Positions 1-7,810 are shown, numbered from the stretch's first letter. The stretch is 9,115 nucleotides of DNA from Verrucomicrobiota bacterium (GCA_003219355.1 QHOQ01000146.1:1-9115), one strand, 5' to 3'. Made by a program: numbers and translations. The notes: a model not told the origin generated them from the sequence alone.

Positions 1-1863
1 CAAATCGCCCGGACCGCGCAAGTCCCAATCGGCCTCGGCCACTTCAAAACCGTTGTTTGTTCTTTCCAAAACAGCGAGCTTTGCCGCCGTCTCTTTTGAT
101 TTATCCGACGTTAGTAAAATGCAATATGACTTGTGCTCGCCGCGTCCGATACGTCCGCGAAGCTGATGAAGCTGCGACAGCCCAAACCGTTCCGCGTTTT
201 CAATCAGCATTACGGCGGCATTTGGAACGTCGACACCCACTTCAATCACAGTTGTGCTGATCAAGGCTTTAGTCGATCCGCAACGAAATCGCTCCATAAT
301 CTCCTGTTTCTCCGGCGCTGGAATCCGACCGTGAAGCAATTCGCATGGATACGGATGCAATCGCTCCCGCCACAATTCGTACTCTACCGACGCGGCTTTC
401 ACGTCCAATTTGTCGCTCTCGTCAATCAGCGGATAAATCACGTAGAGCTGCCGCCCCTTCTCTAATTGTGTTCGTAAAAAGCTGAGAACCTCGCCCAGCT
501 TCGAGTCATCGCGGACCGCAGTCACTATTTTCCCCCGGTTAAGCGGCATCTCGTCGATGATTGAAACATCGAGATCGCCGTAAACAGTCATCGTGAGCGT
601 CCGCGGAATCGGCGTGGCAGTCATAACCAGTGCGTCGGGAGCTGGCTCGCGGGTCGTTAGTCGAGCGCGCTGGGCAACTCCGAACTTGTGCTGCTCGTCA
701 ATCACTACCAGTCCGAGATTGAAGAAGGATACGCTGTCGTAAAGCAGCGCATGTGTTCCGATAAACACGTCCGCATTCTCATCGCCCGCAATCAACGGCA
801 GAAAACTTTCCTCCTGTCGCGCCGCGGTTCGTAGCGTAATGCGAATGCCAAGCGGTTCAAGCCAGCGCCGCAACACGGTATAATGTTGCTCAGCCAAGAT
901 TTGCGTCGGCGCCATAAATGCGGCTTGGAAACCGGATTCGACCGCGAGCAGGATCGCCGCAATGGCGACCACCGTTTTGCCCGAACCCACGTCGCCCTGC
1001 AACAAACGGTTCATGGGATGGCCCGCTGCGAGATCGCGCCTGATTTCCTCGATGACTTTTAATTGGGCTCCAGTCAACTCGAACGGTAACGCATTCAAAA
1101 ATTTGTCGAGCAGCGTGCCAGGTCCGCAATGCGATTCCCCAATACGAATGGACGTCTCCGAGCGTCGTGATGCGATCAGCATTTGCATCGCGAAGAATTC
1201 GGAGAGAACCAAATGCTCGCGGGCGACGTCACGCGCTTTCCAGCTTTCCGGAAAATGAATCGCGCGAATCGCATCGCGCTTTTCTCCATGAACAAGCTCG
1301 CCCGGCGCTAGCGTTTCCAATGGCTCGTCGGAAATTTCATTCAACAACCGGTAAATGATGCTGCGTAAGACCCGCTGTGAAATACCTTCTGTGGAAGGAT
1401 AAATCGGGGTGATCCGCCGAAAATGGATCGAGATCTCCTCGTCGTTCTCAATCACCTCGAATTCGGGATGATCCATGCAAATCCGTTTGCCGCGCAAACG
1501 CGGTTTGCCGAAGACGACGAGGCGCTGCCCCGTCGCGATCATCTTTTGCACGTAATGCAAGTTGAACCAGCGACAAACCAGGGGCTCGCTTAGAGCATTT
1601 GGCTTCGACTCTTGTAAAGTTGCCTCGAAAATCTTCTTCCAACCGCCAAAACGGCGCAGCGAAGTTTTGGTAACTTCGCCGCAAAGACAAATCGGAAAAT
1701 CGCTCTCTTCGCGTGGAAATTCCGGAAACTGATGTCGATCTTCATGACGCCGGGGAAAATGGGTCAGCAAATCTTCCACGGTCTCGATCCCAAGACGGCG
1801 CAGTGCAAGTGAACGCGGTCGCGGGATCCAATCCAGCTCAGCGAGCGGTTGTGAGATTTCCAT
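1..1863 (-). CDS. recG: ATP-dependent DNA helicase RecG (3' end cut by window edge)
   Basis: RecG is a superfamily 2 double-strand DNA translocase that remodels stalled forks, R-loops and Holliday junctions. Reading from the ATG at 1863, 621 residues are visible without interruption; the family is usually near 700, so roughly 70-80 C-terminal residues lie left of the window. The N-terminal wedge/OB part occupies about residues 1-240. Helicase motifs follow in order: Walker A GDVGSGKT at 290-297, the DEQH box at 389-392 (followed by KFGV; many homologues have RFGV), MTATPIPRT at 414-422 and motif VI QLRGRIGRG at 567-575. The RecG-specific segment GFEVAEADWDLRGPGDL is the last thing seen, so the wedge-coupling TRG region is partly present. 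The start shares one base with the recJ stop (TAATG), indicating translational coupling. All visible catalytic motifs are intact. Confidence 0.97.
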   Translation of the reverse strand, partial: MEISQPLAELDWIPRPRSLALRRLGIETVEDLLTHFPRRHEDRHQFPEFPREESDFPICLCGEVTKTSLRRFGGWKKIFEATLQESKPNALSEPLVCRWFNLHYVQKMIATGQRLVVFGKPRLRGKRICMDHPEFEVIENDEEISIHFRRITPIYPSTEGISQRVLRSIIYRLLNEISDEPLETLAPGELVHGEKRDAIRAIHFPESWKARDVAREHLVLSEFFAMQMLIASRRSETSIRIGESHCGPGTLLDKFLNALPFELTGAQLKVIEEIRRDLAAGHPMNRLLQGDVGSGKTVVAIAAILLAVESGFQAAFMAPTQILAEQHYTVLRRWLEPLGIRITLRTAARQEESFLPLIAGDENADVFIGTHALLYDSVSFFNLGLVVIDEQHKFGVAQRARLTTREPAPDALVMTATPIPRTLTMTVYGDLDVSIIDEMPLNRGKIVTAVRDDSKLGEVLSFLRTQLEKGRQLYVIYPLIDESDKLDVKAASVEYELWRERLHPYPCELLHGRIPAPEKQEIMERFRCGSTKALISTTVIEVGVDVPNAAVMLIENAERFGLSQLHQLRGRIGRGEHKSYCILLTSDKSKETAAKLAVLERTNNGFEVAEADWDLRGPGDL

Positions 1864-3560
1864 TAGTCGATTGGCGCAGCTTTTCGCAGTGCCTGAATCT
1901 GCATGTCCAGTCGCGTTTCGCCCTGGTATTCATCTGCTCGAATGCGAAAAGCGATGTCCCATGGCGGCGGCGGTAAAGGCGCGGCATTAAAATAAACCGC
2001 CCGCTGGTGATAATTGCCCTGCCGCAGACGCAGAACAAGGTGTTTGTCGTTGACGATGCGCGGCGTCGCAACCGAGTCGACTTCGCGCGCGAAGAAAACC
2101 GGGTGCGGATTTCCATTGCCAAATGGTTGCAGCATCTCATGCCAGCGGAGAAGATCGAAGTTGAGATCGGAAAAGGCCACCTCGTGATCGAGGCGCAAAC
2201 ATGGCTGCAAACATTCATCTGGGAGCAGCTCACGCGTAACTCGACGAAACTCTGCGGCGAATATCTCAATCTTCTCTTCGCGAATCGTTAGGCCAGCCGC
2301 CATTTCGTGCCCGCCAAACTTCTCCAGCGATTCAGCGCAGCGATTCAACGCCTCAACCAAATTAAGCCCTTCGATACTGCGCCCGCTTCCTTTTCCAATT
2401 CCGCTCGCCTCAAACCCGATCACGATCGATGGCCGATGATATTTGCGAGAAATTCGCGAGGCGACAATTCCCAGTACGCCTGGATGCCAACCGCGCGCAC
2501 CAACAACGATTGCCGCATCTCGCGTTGAGTCATACTCACGGCCGATTTGCTCTTCCGCCGCGATGAAGACTTGCTTTTCGATTTCCTGTCGCTCGCGATT
2601 TTGCTTATCGAGAAAATCAGCAAGTGCAGCAGCTTCGCTTTGATTGTCAGTAAGAAGAAGTTGCGTTGATTTTTCCGCAGTGCTCAATCGGCCCGCCGCG
2701 TTGAGCCGCGGCCCGAGCCGAAATCCAATATCCTCAGCCAAAATCGGTGGCCGGACTCCGCTAACCTCGATCAGTTTTCTCAAACCTGGTCTTGTTGCTC
2801 GTGCAATTTCAATCGCACCGCGCTGGACGAAGGTGCGGTTTTCGCCCCGGAGCGGCACGATATCGGCCACTGTGCCAAGCGCGACCAGATCAAGTCGGGC
2901 TTTAAGATCAAATCCATCCAGCGGCCGATTCTTGAGAAGTGCGTGACATACTTTGAAGACGATTCCGACGCTGCAGAGATAATCGAACGGCGAGTCGGGA
3001 TCGATTTTTGGATTTACGACCGCGACGCAATCGGGCAGCGCCGATTTCGGTTCGTGATGATCCAGGACGATCACGTCCACGCCTTGTTGGCTGACCTCGG
3101 CAATCTCGTTAACCGATGAAGTGCCACAATCGACCGTAACGAGCAGCTGAGGCCGATGTTGCTTAAGGCAGCGCTCCACGCTTTCGCAGCTCAACCCATA
3201 ACCTTCTTCCATCCGCAGCGGCAAAAATAAATCTGGAGCAGCACCGTAGCCGCGCAATATTTCCGCCAACAACACGAGTGAAGTCACTCCGTCGACATCA
3301 TAATCTCCAAAAAGGACGACGCGATCATGTCGATCAACCGCGTTAAGAATTCGGTCGACAGCCGCTTGCATATTTGGAAGCAAAAAAGGGTCGCTTAACG
3401 AGCTGAGACGCGGGCGCAGAAATGCCTCGACTTCCTTCGCGCTGGCAAAGCCCTTGCGCATCAGCAAGCGCGCGATGCACTCCGACCCGCAGATTTCATT
3501 CCACGAAATCGGTCCGTCCCTAAACTCCTCTGCCGGCGCTATGATCCATTGGCTTTCCAC
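1863..3560 (-). CDS. recJ: Single-stranded-DNA-specific 5'-3' exonuclease RecJ
   Basis: RecJ degrades single-stranded DNA 5' to 3' in the RecF recombination pathway, base-excision and mismatch repair. The 565-residue product has the DHH phosphoesterase core: DYDVDGVTS at 86-94, VTVDCGTS with D144, the signature DHH at 167-169 and VALGTVADIVPL with D233. These are the expected metal ligands. RLGPRLNAAGRL at 281-292 follows. The DHHA1 part includes GWHPGVLGIVASRI near 357-370 and GGHEMAAG at 416-423. A C-terminal OB-like region contains LQPFGNGNPHPVF. Length is normal for the family. The start is a GTG at 3558-3560, because an in-frame stop lies two codons upstream and the N-terminus aligns with the usual family start (tryptophan, then a region ending in FLRPRLSSL). 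The stop overlaps the recG ATG, so recJ is first in a recJ-recG operon. Confidence 0.97.
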   Translation of the reverse strand: MESQWIIAPAEEFRDGPISWNEICGSECIARLLMRKGFASAKEVEAFLRPRLSSLSDPFLLPNMQAAVDRILNAVDRHDRVVLFGDYDVDGVTSLVLLAEILRGYGAAPDLFLPLRMEEGYGLSCESVERCLKQHRPQLLVTVDCGTSSVNEIAEVSQQGVDVIVLDHHEPKSALPDCVAVVNPKIDPDSPFDYLCSVGIVFKVCHALLKNRPLDGFDLKARLDLVALGTVADIVPLRGENRTFVQRGAIEIARATRPGLRKLIEVSGVRPPILAEDIGFRLGPRLNAAGRLSTAEKSTQLLLTDNQSEAAALADFLDKQNRERQEIEKQVFIAAEEQIGREYDSTRDAAIVVGARGWHPGVLGIVASRISRKYHRPSIVIGFEASGIGKGSGRSIEGLNLVEALNRCAESLEKFGGHEMAAGLTIREEKIEIFAAEFRRVTRELLPDECLQPCLRLDHEVAFSDLNFDLLRWHEMLQPFGNGNPHPVFFAREVDSVATPRIVNDKHLVLRLRQGNYHQRAVYFNAAPLPPPPWDIAFRIRADEYQGETRLDMQIQALRKAAPID

Positions 3561-3660
3561 CGATCAGCTTATTCGTGAAGAAGTTTCCTGACAAGACACG
3601 GGCGGAGGTCGCCTTCAGTACCGCGACGGTTTTTTTTGACCTCGACAAACGATCGCACCT
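3561..3660. promoter_or_regulatory. Divergent intergenic spacer between recJ and DUF2939 gene
   Basis: This 100-bp gap separates two divergently read genes and must hold the recJ-recG promoter and that of the DUF2939 gene. A T8 run at 3630-3637 ends in TTGACC (3636-3641), a good -35 match. At an 18-bp spacing lies TATGAA (3660-3665), only a partial -10 match that would place transcription start just before the third in-frame ATG (3676). On the minus strand TTGTCA (3594-3589) is a -35-like hexamer with a poor -10 partner. Neither promoter is secure. Confidence 0.25.
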
Positions 3661-4191
3661 ATGAAAATGGAAGCCATGATTAACGGAATATCGAGACGTA
3701 CAAGCTGGGTCGTCCTCATTTGTGTCGTTGGACTGCTGGTTTACGGAGCTTCACCCTATTTTTCGTTCTGGCGCTTCACGGTCGCGCTTCGGTCCGGTGA
3801 TACCGCGGCGATCAGTGCGCGGGTCGATTTTCCCGCCGTTCGGGAATCGCTAAAAAAGCAACTAATCGCGCGGTTTTCTCGCGCGGGGACTGGTCATAAG
3901 CGATGGAACAAGCTGGGCCCGACACTGATCGATACGCTCGTTGATACTTATGCTACTCCAGATGGCCTGGCGATGCTTATCGCTAATCCATCGGCTCTGA
4001 AGGATCTCAAGCTTCCGCAGCAGGCACCCACCGTTAAAGGTCTTAACTGGTCAAACCTAAAATATGCCTTCTTCATGAGCCCGCGCACTTTTGTGGTTGA
4101 TCGGGAGGGAATCAAACTTCGATTCCGTTTTACCGGACTGGGCTGGCGGCTCACCGACCTCGATCTCGGCCTGGGCAAGCCAAATAGGTAG
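3661..4191 (+). CDS. DUF2939 family protein with one N-terminal membrane segment
   Basis: The 176-residue product matches the DUF2939 pattern that I recall: a short basic N-terminus, a hydrophobic segment at about residues 15-30 (VVLICVVGLLVYGASPY), then a soluble domain with alternating charged helices and the typical SPY...VALRSGDTAAISARVDFPAVRESLKKQL block at about 31-69. The family's biochemical function is unknown; the topology suggests a membrane-anchored protein with most of its mass on the outer face of the membrane. Three in-frame ATG codons lie close together (3661, 3667, 3676) and no Shine-Dalgarno sequence selects between them; the first is given, but 3676 is plausible because it starts just before the basic residues and membrane segment. 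The gene stands alone between two minus-strand operons and ends 35 bases from the convergent DUF72 gene. Confidence 0.85.
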   Translation: MKMEAMINGISRRTSWVVLICVVGLLVYGASPYFSFWRFTVALRSGDTAAISARVDFPAVRESLKKQLIARFSRAGTGHKRWNKLGPTLIDTLVDTYATPDGLAMLIANPSALKDLKLPQQAPTVKGLNWSNLKYAFFMSPRTFVVDREGIKLRFRFTGLGWRLTDLDLGLGKPNR

Positions 4192-4226
4192 CCTTCGCGG
4201 CACAGAGGTAAGATCAACTCAGCGAT

Positions 4227-5192
4227 TCACTCGACTCCCAGCTGCGCCGCCAGCCGCTGCGCATCGAAAGGCGCATAGACTTTGGCGTCGTTATCGAAGT
4301 AAACGAACACGTCGAGAGGTAGGGACGCCGCGCTGCGGCGTTCGCGAACATCGCGGCGCGATGTCCCTACCAGTTTCGCGTCACTCGGTTGTTTGCCTTT
4401 TCGCCAGTGCCCGATGCGATCGGCCCATCGATCGAGGGCGCGATCGGTATAACCACTGACGTAGAGTTCTTCCGCACCATGCAGTCGAATGTAAATGAAA
4501 TCGGCGGTGAGATCTTCAGCGTATGGCCATTTGCCAGCGGTATCGGCGACGACAAAGGCAATATTATGTTTCCGCAAGAGTGCGAAGAACTCCGGCATCA
4601 TGAAACTCTCATGCCGAACTTCGATGGCATAACGGAGAGGACGGGAGATATCGATCTTCGTCCAGGCGCGCGCTTTCAAGTTGTCATCATGGTTTGTCCC
4701 TAACTTCGCCGCTTCACGAGTATTGCGTGGCAACAGATCGAAAAAATTGTTCAAGCGTTCCTCGTTCCAGCCCAAGCCCGGCGGTAATTGCCAGAGGATC
4801 GGTCCAAGTTTTTGGCGAAGAGCGAGAACGCCCGATGCAAAAAAGTTGGCAAGCGGTGTTTCGATATCGCGCAGTTTTTTCATGTGCGTGATGAAACGCG
4901 CCCCTTTCACGCTGAAAATAAAATCGGCTGGCGTCTCCGAATACCAACGTTGATAACTCGACGGCCTTTGCAGCGAATAAAATGAACCATTGATCTCGAC
5001 CGAGTTGAATATTCCGCTAGCGAATTCGAGCTCGCGCCGGTGCACTAGACCTGTCGGATAGAACTTTCCGCGCCAACCTGGGTACCGCCAGCCTGAGATG
5101 CCGATCCAAATCTCGGTGGAATGCCGCGCTGCCCCGACTACACGAGCTCGAACTTGAGGTCGCGTTTTGGAATGAGCTCGTGTCTTTCGCAT
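4227..5192 (-). CDS. DUF72 (YecE-like) TIM-barrel protein carrying an in-frame palindromic insertion
   Basis: Family hallmarks are clear: WIGISGWRYPGWRGKFYP, VEINGSFYSL, FSVKGARFITHMKKL, GPILWQLPPGLGW, YAIEVRHESF, FVVADTAGKWP, DFIYIRLHGAEELYVSGYTD and VFVYFDNDAKVYAPFDA. DUF72/YecE proteins have a TIM-barrel-like fold and no established reaction. The frame stays open up to an ATG at 5273, but that start would overlap mqnA by 136 bases; the ATG at 5192 (321 residues, 55-base overlap) is preferred. The conserved domain begins only near 5114, so the true start could lie between. No good Shine-Dalgarno site is visible. Close to the C-terminus, just before the conserved YFDND motif, a 54-bp palindrome adds about 18 arginine-rich residues including GTSRRDVRERRSAAS. 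The gene is last in the mqnE-mqnA operon; whether it has a menaquinone role is unknown. Confidence 0.9.
   Translation of the reverse strand: MRKTRAHSKTRPQVRARVVGAARHSTEIWIGISGWRYPGWRGKFYPTGLVHRRELEFASGIFNSVEINGSFYSLQRPSSYQRWYSETPADFIFSVKGARFITHMKKLRDIETPLANFFASGVLALRQKLGPILWQLPPGLGWNEERLNNFFDLLPRNTREAAKLGTNHDDNLKARAWTKIDISRPLRYAIEVRHESFMMPEFFALLRKHNIAFVVADTAGKWPYAEDLTADFIYIRLHGAEELYVSGYTDRALDRWADRIGHWRKGKQPSDAKLVGTSRRDVRERRSAASLPLDVFVYFDNDAKVYAPFDAQRLAAQLGVE
4318..4371. repeat. 54-bp nested palindromic element inside the DUF72 coding region
   Basis: Outer arms GGTAGGGAC (4318-4326) and GTCCCTACC (4363-4371) are perfect inverted repeats. Inside them are two smaller hairpins: CGCCGC/GCGGCG around GCT at 4326-4340, and CATCGC/GCGATG around GGC at 4349-4363. 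The centre is the self-complementary TTCGCGAA at 4341-4348. The whole unit can form a three-stem cruciform. Its length is a multiple of three and it is read in frame through the DUF72 gene without creating a stop. It resembles REP or palindromic-element families scattered in bacterial genomes; a second full copy is not present in this window. Confidence 0.85.
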
Positions 5193-5917
5193 AACTTTTC
5201 GAAGACTTTCAGACCTTCTCTTTCCCTTTTCCCAAAGCTGAATCGCAGGTTTTCCCGGTAGTAGCGGGAACAAAAATCGTGATCGAAATCTTTTTCCTCT
5301 GCAATCAGGCTCTCAATGTTTGCCAGGTTTTTATCGCGCAACGCGCGCAAACAGCTCGCGATCAATTCTACGTCGATCACTTCAGGCCGAACCAGCCAAA
5401 GAGCATAGACGAACGGAAGATCTGCAAGCTTGTTCCATTGCTCGCCAAGGTCCCAAAAATGAAATTCGTCCAGGTGTTTTTGTCGAAAGCGAATCGCCTG
5501 ATCTCCGATGAGCAGGCGTGCGCGCCGGCCAGTAATCCGAGATGTCGATGCACGGATGAAGCGCGGAGCTAAATCCAATTTCGCGAGCAGGCATCGCAGT
5601 AGATTGCCGGACGTTTTCGCTGCCGGGTCGAGCTCGATTTCATCAAGCTCCGAAATGTCTCCAGAATGTGCGACGACCACACTGTAAACCGGGCCAGCCG
5701 ACGAAATGGAAATATTATCCACGATTCGATAAATCGGGTTACGCAGAAATTCGAAGCTGGAGACAAGAGCGACATCGAGCTCCCCGCTCGCAAGCCGCTC
5801 GCAAAGCACCGATGGATGATCGAAGTGCACGTGACCTCGCCACCCTCGAATGAGCGGACGGGCGTTGAGATATTTGACGCACCCGATTCGCAGCGATTTC
5901 CCGCTCGTCAGGCGCAA
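5138..5917 (-). CDS. mqnA: Chorismate dehydratase MqnA (menaquinone biosynthesis, futalosine pathway)
   Basis: MqnA removes water from chorismate to give 3-[(1-carboxyvinyl)oxy]benzoate, the first step of the futalosine route to menaquinone in the cytoplasm. The 259-residue product has the type II periplasmic-binding-protein-like fold pattern of the family: RIGCVKYLNARPL near the N-terminus, the HPSVLCERLASGELDVALVSSFE block, SISSAGPVYSVVV, DPAAKTSGNLLRCLL, RLLIGDQAI and DLGEQWNKLADLPFVYALW. Length is at the short end of normal. The start is read as TTG at 5915-5917, since an in-frame TGA lies three codons upstream and no ATG precedes the conserved segment. This start overlaps the end of mqnE by 10 bases, so translation is likely coupled. 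The 3' end overlaps the start of the DUF72 gene. Confidence 0.93.
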   Translation of the reverse strand: MRLTSGKSLRIGCVKYLNARPLIRGWRGHVHFDHPSVLCERLASGELDVALVSSFEFLRNPIYRIVDNISISSAGPVYSVVVAHSGDISELDEIELDPAAKTSGNLLRCLLAKLDLAPRFIRASTSRITGRRARLLIGDQAIRFRQKHLDEFHFWDLGEQWNKLADLPFVYALWLVRPEVIDVELIASCLRALRDKNLANIESLIAEEKDFDHDFCSRYYRENLRFSFGKREREGLKVFEKLCERHELIPKRDLKFELV

Positions 5918-7044
5918 ATTAATTCAGAGTCCGCTGCTGAGGCGGGTTTCGATCCGTTTTGCGCCGAAGGAGCTAGATGTCGGTAGAAGCTGTCGCGCTG
6001 AACGGGTTCACGGCCAGCCTCCCGGATTGCATGTTCGAGCGCTGCGACCGTTTGCTGCTGCGGAGTGGTCGCACCCGCCATGTGGAAAATTTTTTCCTCG
6101 ATAATGGTGCCGTGCAAATCGTCTACACCATAACCGAGGGAAACCTGCGCAAGCGGCAACCCCATGCTCACCCAATAAGCGGTGAGATGATCGATGTTAT
6201 CGAGATAAATGCGGCTCACGGCAAGATTGCGAAGTTGCTCAAACGCAGACGCGGGTTTCACGTGCGCGAGGACGGTCGTCTGCGGCTCGAAAGCAAAAGG
6301 GACGAATCCGGTAAAACCGCCGGTTTCATCCTGCAACTCGCGGAGCTGGCGCAAATGATCGACGCGGTGAGCAAGGGTTTCGATATGTCCGTAGAGCATC
6401 GTGCACGTGCTGCGGCCGCCCATTCCATGCCAGGTTCGGTGGATGGCCGTTTCTTTCCCGCGGCAAATCTGGTCCCGCACAGCGGAATCGAAAATTTCCG
6501 CGCCGCCGCCTGTGATTGAGCCAAGGCCGCAATCGCGCAAAAGCTCGAGCGTGTCCGGGATCGACATGCGAAAGATCCGCCTAGCGAGATGCCGCACTTC
6601 AATCGCAGTGAAAGCCTTTATGTGGAGATCGGGATCGAGCGCACGAAGGCCGCGCAGGAGGTCCAGGTACCAATCCTTCTTCAGCGTCGGATGCAAGCCG
6701 CCAACCATGTGTACTTCGGTTATTCCAAGGGGGAGCGCTTCCGCGACTGCACTGATAATCTCGTCGACAGCATATTCAAAGGCATGGGCGTCCCTTTTCT
6801 TGGCGGCGAAGGCGCAGAACTGGCAGGAGAGCACACAGATGTTGGAATAGTTGATGTAACGGTTGTGGATGTAGCTGGCGTAGTTTCCATTTTTTCGCTC
6901 CCGCATGATGTTGGCAATGATCCCGAGCGCGTTGAGATCGTTCGAACGATACAGATTGAGGGCATCGGCCTCTGAGATCCGCAGACCCACCTCAACTTTT
7001 TCGGCGATTGGTCTAAGTTCTTTGGGAATCAGCAGGTAATTCAT
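5908..7044 (-). CDS. mqnE: Aminodeoxyfutalosine synthase MqnE (radical SAM)
   Basis: MqnE is the radical S-adenosylmethionine enzyme that joins the MqnA product to SAM-derived adenosine to make aminofutalosine. From the ATG at 7044 the protein has 378 residues, the usual family size. The iron-sulfur cluster motif CVLSCQFC (C70, C74, C77) sits in the typical INYSNICVLSCQFCAF context. Further family blocks are VHMVGGLHPTLKKDWYLDLLRGL (about 111-133), HIKAFTAIEV, SITGGGAEIF, TMLYGHIET and GYGVDDLHGTIIEEKIFHMAGA (about 304-325); the last favours MqnE over the related MqnC. The frame is open further upstream to 7503, but that extension is antisense to the sigma gene and lacks family similarity, whereas MNYLLIPKELRPIAEKV matches known N-termini. 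It is the first gene of the mqnE-mqnA-DUF72 operon. Confidence 0.95.
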   Translation of the reverse strand: MNYLLIPKELRPIAEKVEVGLRISEADALNLYRSNDLNALGIIANIMRERKNGNYASYIHNRYINYSNICVLSCQFCAFAAKKRDAHAFEYAVDEIISAVAEALPLGITEVHMVGGLHPTLKKDWYLDLLRGLRALDPDLHIKAFTAIEVRHLARRIFRMSIPDTLELLRDCGLGSITGGGAEIFDSAVRDQICRGKETAIHRTWHGMGGRSTCTMLYGHIETLAHRVDHLRQLRELQDETGGFTGFVPFAFEPQTTVLAHVKPASAFEQLRNLAVSRIYLDNIDHLTAYWVSMGLPLAQVSLGYGVDDLHGTIIEEKIFHMAGATTPQQQTVAALEHAIREAGREPVQRDSFYRHLAPSAQNGSKPASAADSELICA

Positions 7045-7198
7045 TTGCAACCCAGGGTCAAAGCCTCGGGCAACCAAGAATGCACAGAGCGCTTCCAGCT
7101 TGCAACAAAAACCATGACGACGAATGTCGGAAAGGAGCAGATTTCCGTCACCTGCCAGATTCTCAGCAAATCCCGCTCGATGCACGTCTAAGTGACCA
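7045..7198. promoter_or_regulatory. Divergent intergenic region between mqnE and the sigma-factor gene
   Basis: The 154-bp spacer separates the mqn operon and a divergently transcribed ECF sigma gene, so promoters for both should lie here. A 6-bp inverted repeat CGGAAA (7128-7133) and TTTCCG (7142-7147), separated by 8 bases, is the only symmetrical element noticed and could be an operator. No convincing -35/-10 pair or canonical ECF promoter (GGAAC with a CGTC-type -10 at 16-17 bp) was found. Minus-strand translation of this stretch continues the mqnE frame but is not judged coding. Confidence 0.3.
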
Positions 7199-7801
7199 AT
7201 GTCTGGCAAAGATCGAGGAACCGCGGGAAGATCGGATGAGGACGCTGAGGATGTGCGGCTCATGCAATTGGTGAGCGGAGGGGACACCCGCGCATTCGAG
7301 GAACTCATAGAAAGACACCAAAGTCTTGTCGCCGGGACAGTGGCGCGCATGCTCGGGAGCAACTCAGATGTCGAAGATATTGCGCAGCAAGTCTTTATCC
7401 GTGTCTGGAAAAGCGCCCGCCGATACGTTCCGCGCGCGAAATTTACGACCTGGTTGCTAAAAATTACGCGCAACCTTGTCTTCAACGAGTTGCGTCGGTC
7501 CAAGCGTCACGCGCTTGTTCCGCTCCAATCGGAGCCAGGCGCGGAGGAATTTCCTTTGAAGGATGAAAAGAATCCGGCTCCGGATGCATCACTTCTGGAG
7601 ACCGAACTCCAGCAAGCCATTGAAGACGCGATCATGCAACTTCCCGAGAGTCAACGCATGGCTCTGGTTTTGCGACGCTACGAACAGCTTAGTTATGAGG
7701 AAATCGCCGAGGTGCTCGATCTTTCTGTGCCCGCGGTAAAAAGCGTTCTTTTCCGTGCGCGCACCGAACTGCGCTCGCGCTTAAGCAGGTATCTCGCTTA
7801 G
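7199..7801 (+). CDS. RNA polymerase ECF-type sigma factor (sigma-70 family)
   Basis: The 200-residue product has the two-domain architecture of group 4 sigma factors. Region 2 spans about residues 36-103, with SDVEDIAQQVFIRVWKSARRY and FTTWLLKITRNLVFNELRRSKR, which binds core polymerase and the -10 element. A charged linker follows (about 104-138), then region 4 at about 140-195 with the LPESQRMALVLRRYEQLSYEEIAEVLDLSVPAVKSVLFRARTEL helix-turn-helix that reads the -35 element. The start is the ATG at 7199, because a stop codon lies two codons upstream; an internal ATG at 7262 is possible since the family core begins near there. Most ECF genes are followed by an anti-sigma gene, but here the next gene is convergent 22 bases away, so no cognate regulator is adjacent. 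The regulon is unknown; autoregulation from the divergent spacer is possible. Confidence 0.93.
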   Translation: MSGKDRGTAGRSDEDAEDVRLMQLVSGGDTRAFEELIERHQSLVAGTVARMLGSNSDVEDIAQQVFIRVWKSARRYVPRAKFTTWLLKITRNLVFNELRRSKRHALVPLQSEPGAEEFPLKDEKNPAPDASLLETELQQAIEDAIMQLPESQRMALVLRRYEQLSYEEIAEVLDLSVPAVKSVLFRARTELRSRLSRYLA

Positions 7802-7810
7802 GCAGAGAGA

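Noticed and set aside
133..465. A 110-codon plus-strand open frame opposite recG
   Set aside because: The minus strand encodes conserved helicase motifs throughout; the plus translation shows no domain pattern.
4667..4715. Segment of DUF72 containing GTCCCTAAC, resembling an arm of the palindromic insertion
   Set aside because: It encodes AAKLGTNHDD, normal family sequence, and has no matching second arm.
5977..6519. A 180-codon plus-strand open frame opposite mqnE
   Set aside because: It is a shadow of the strongly supported radical SAM gene, with no recognisable motif.
7045..7503. The mqnE frame stays open for 153 more codons upstream
   Set aside because: It is antisense to the well-supported sigma factor, its translation is serine- and arginine-rich without family similarity, and the ATG at 7044 matches known MqnE N-termini.
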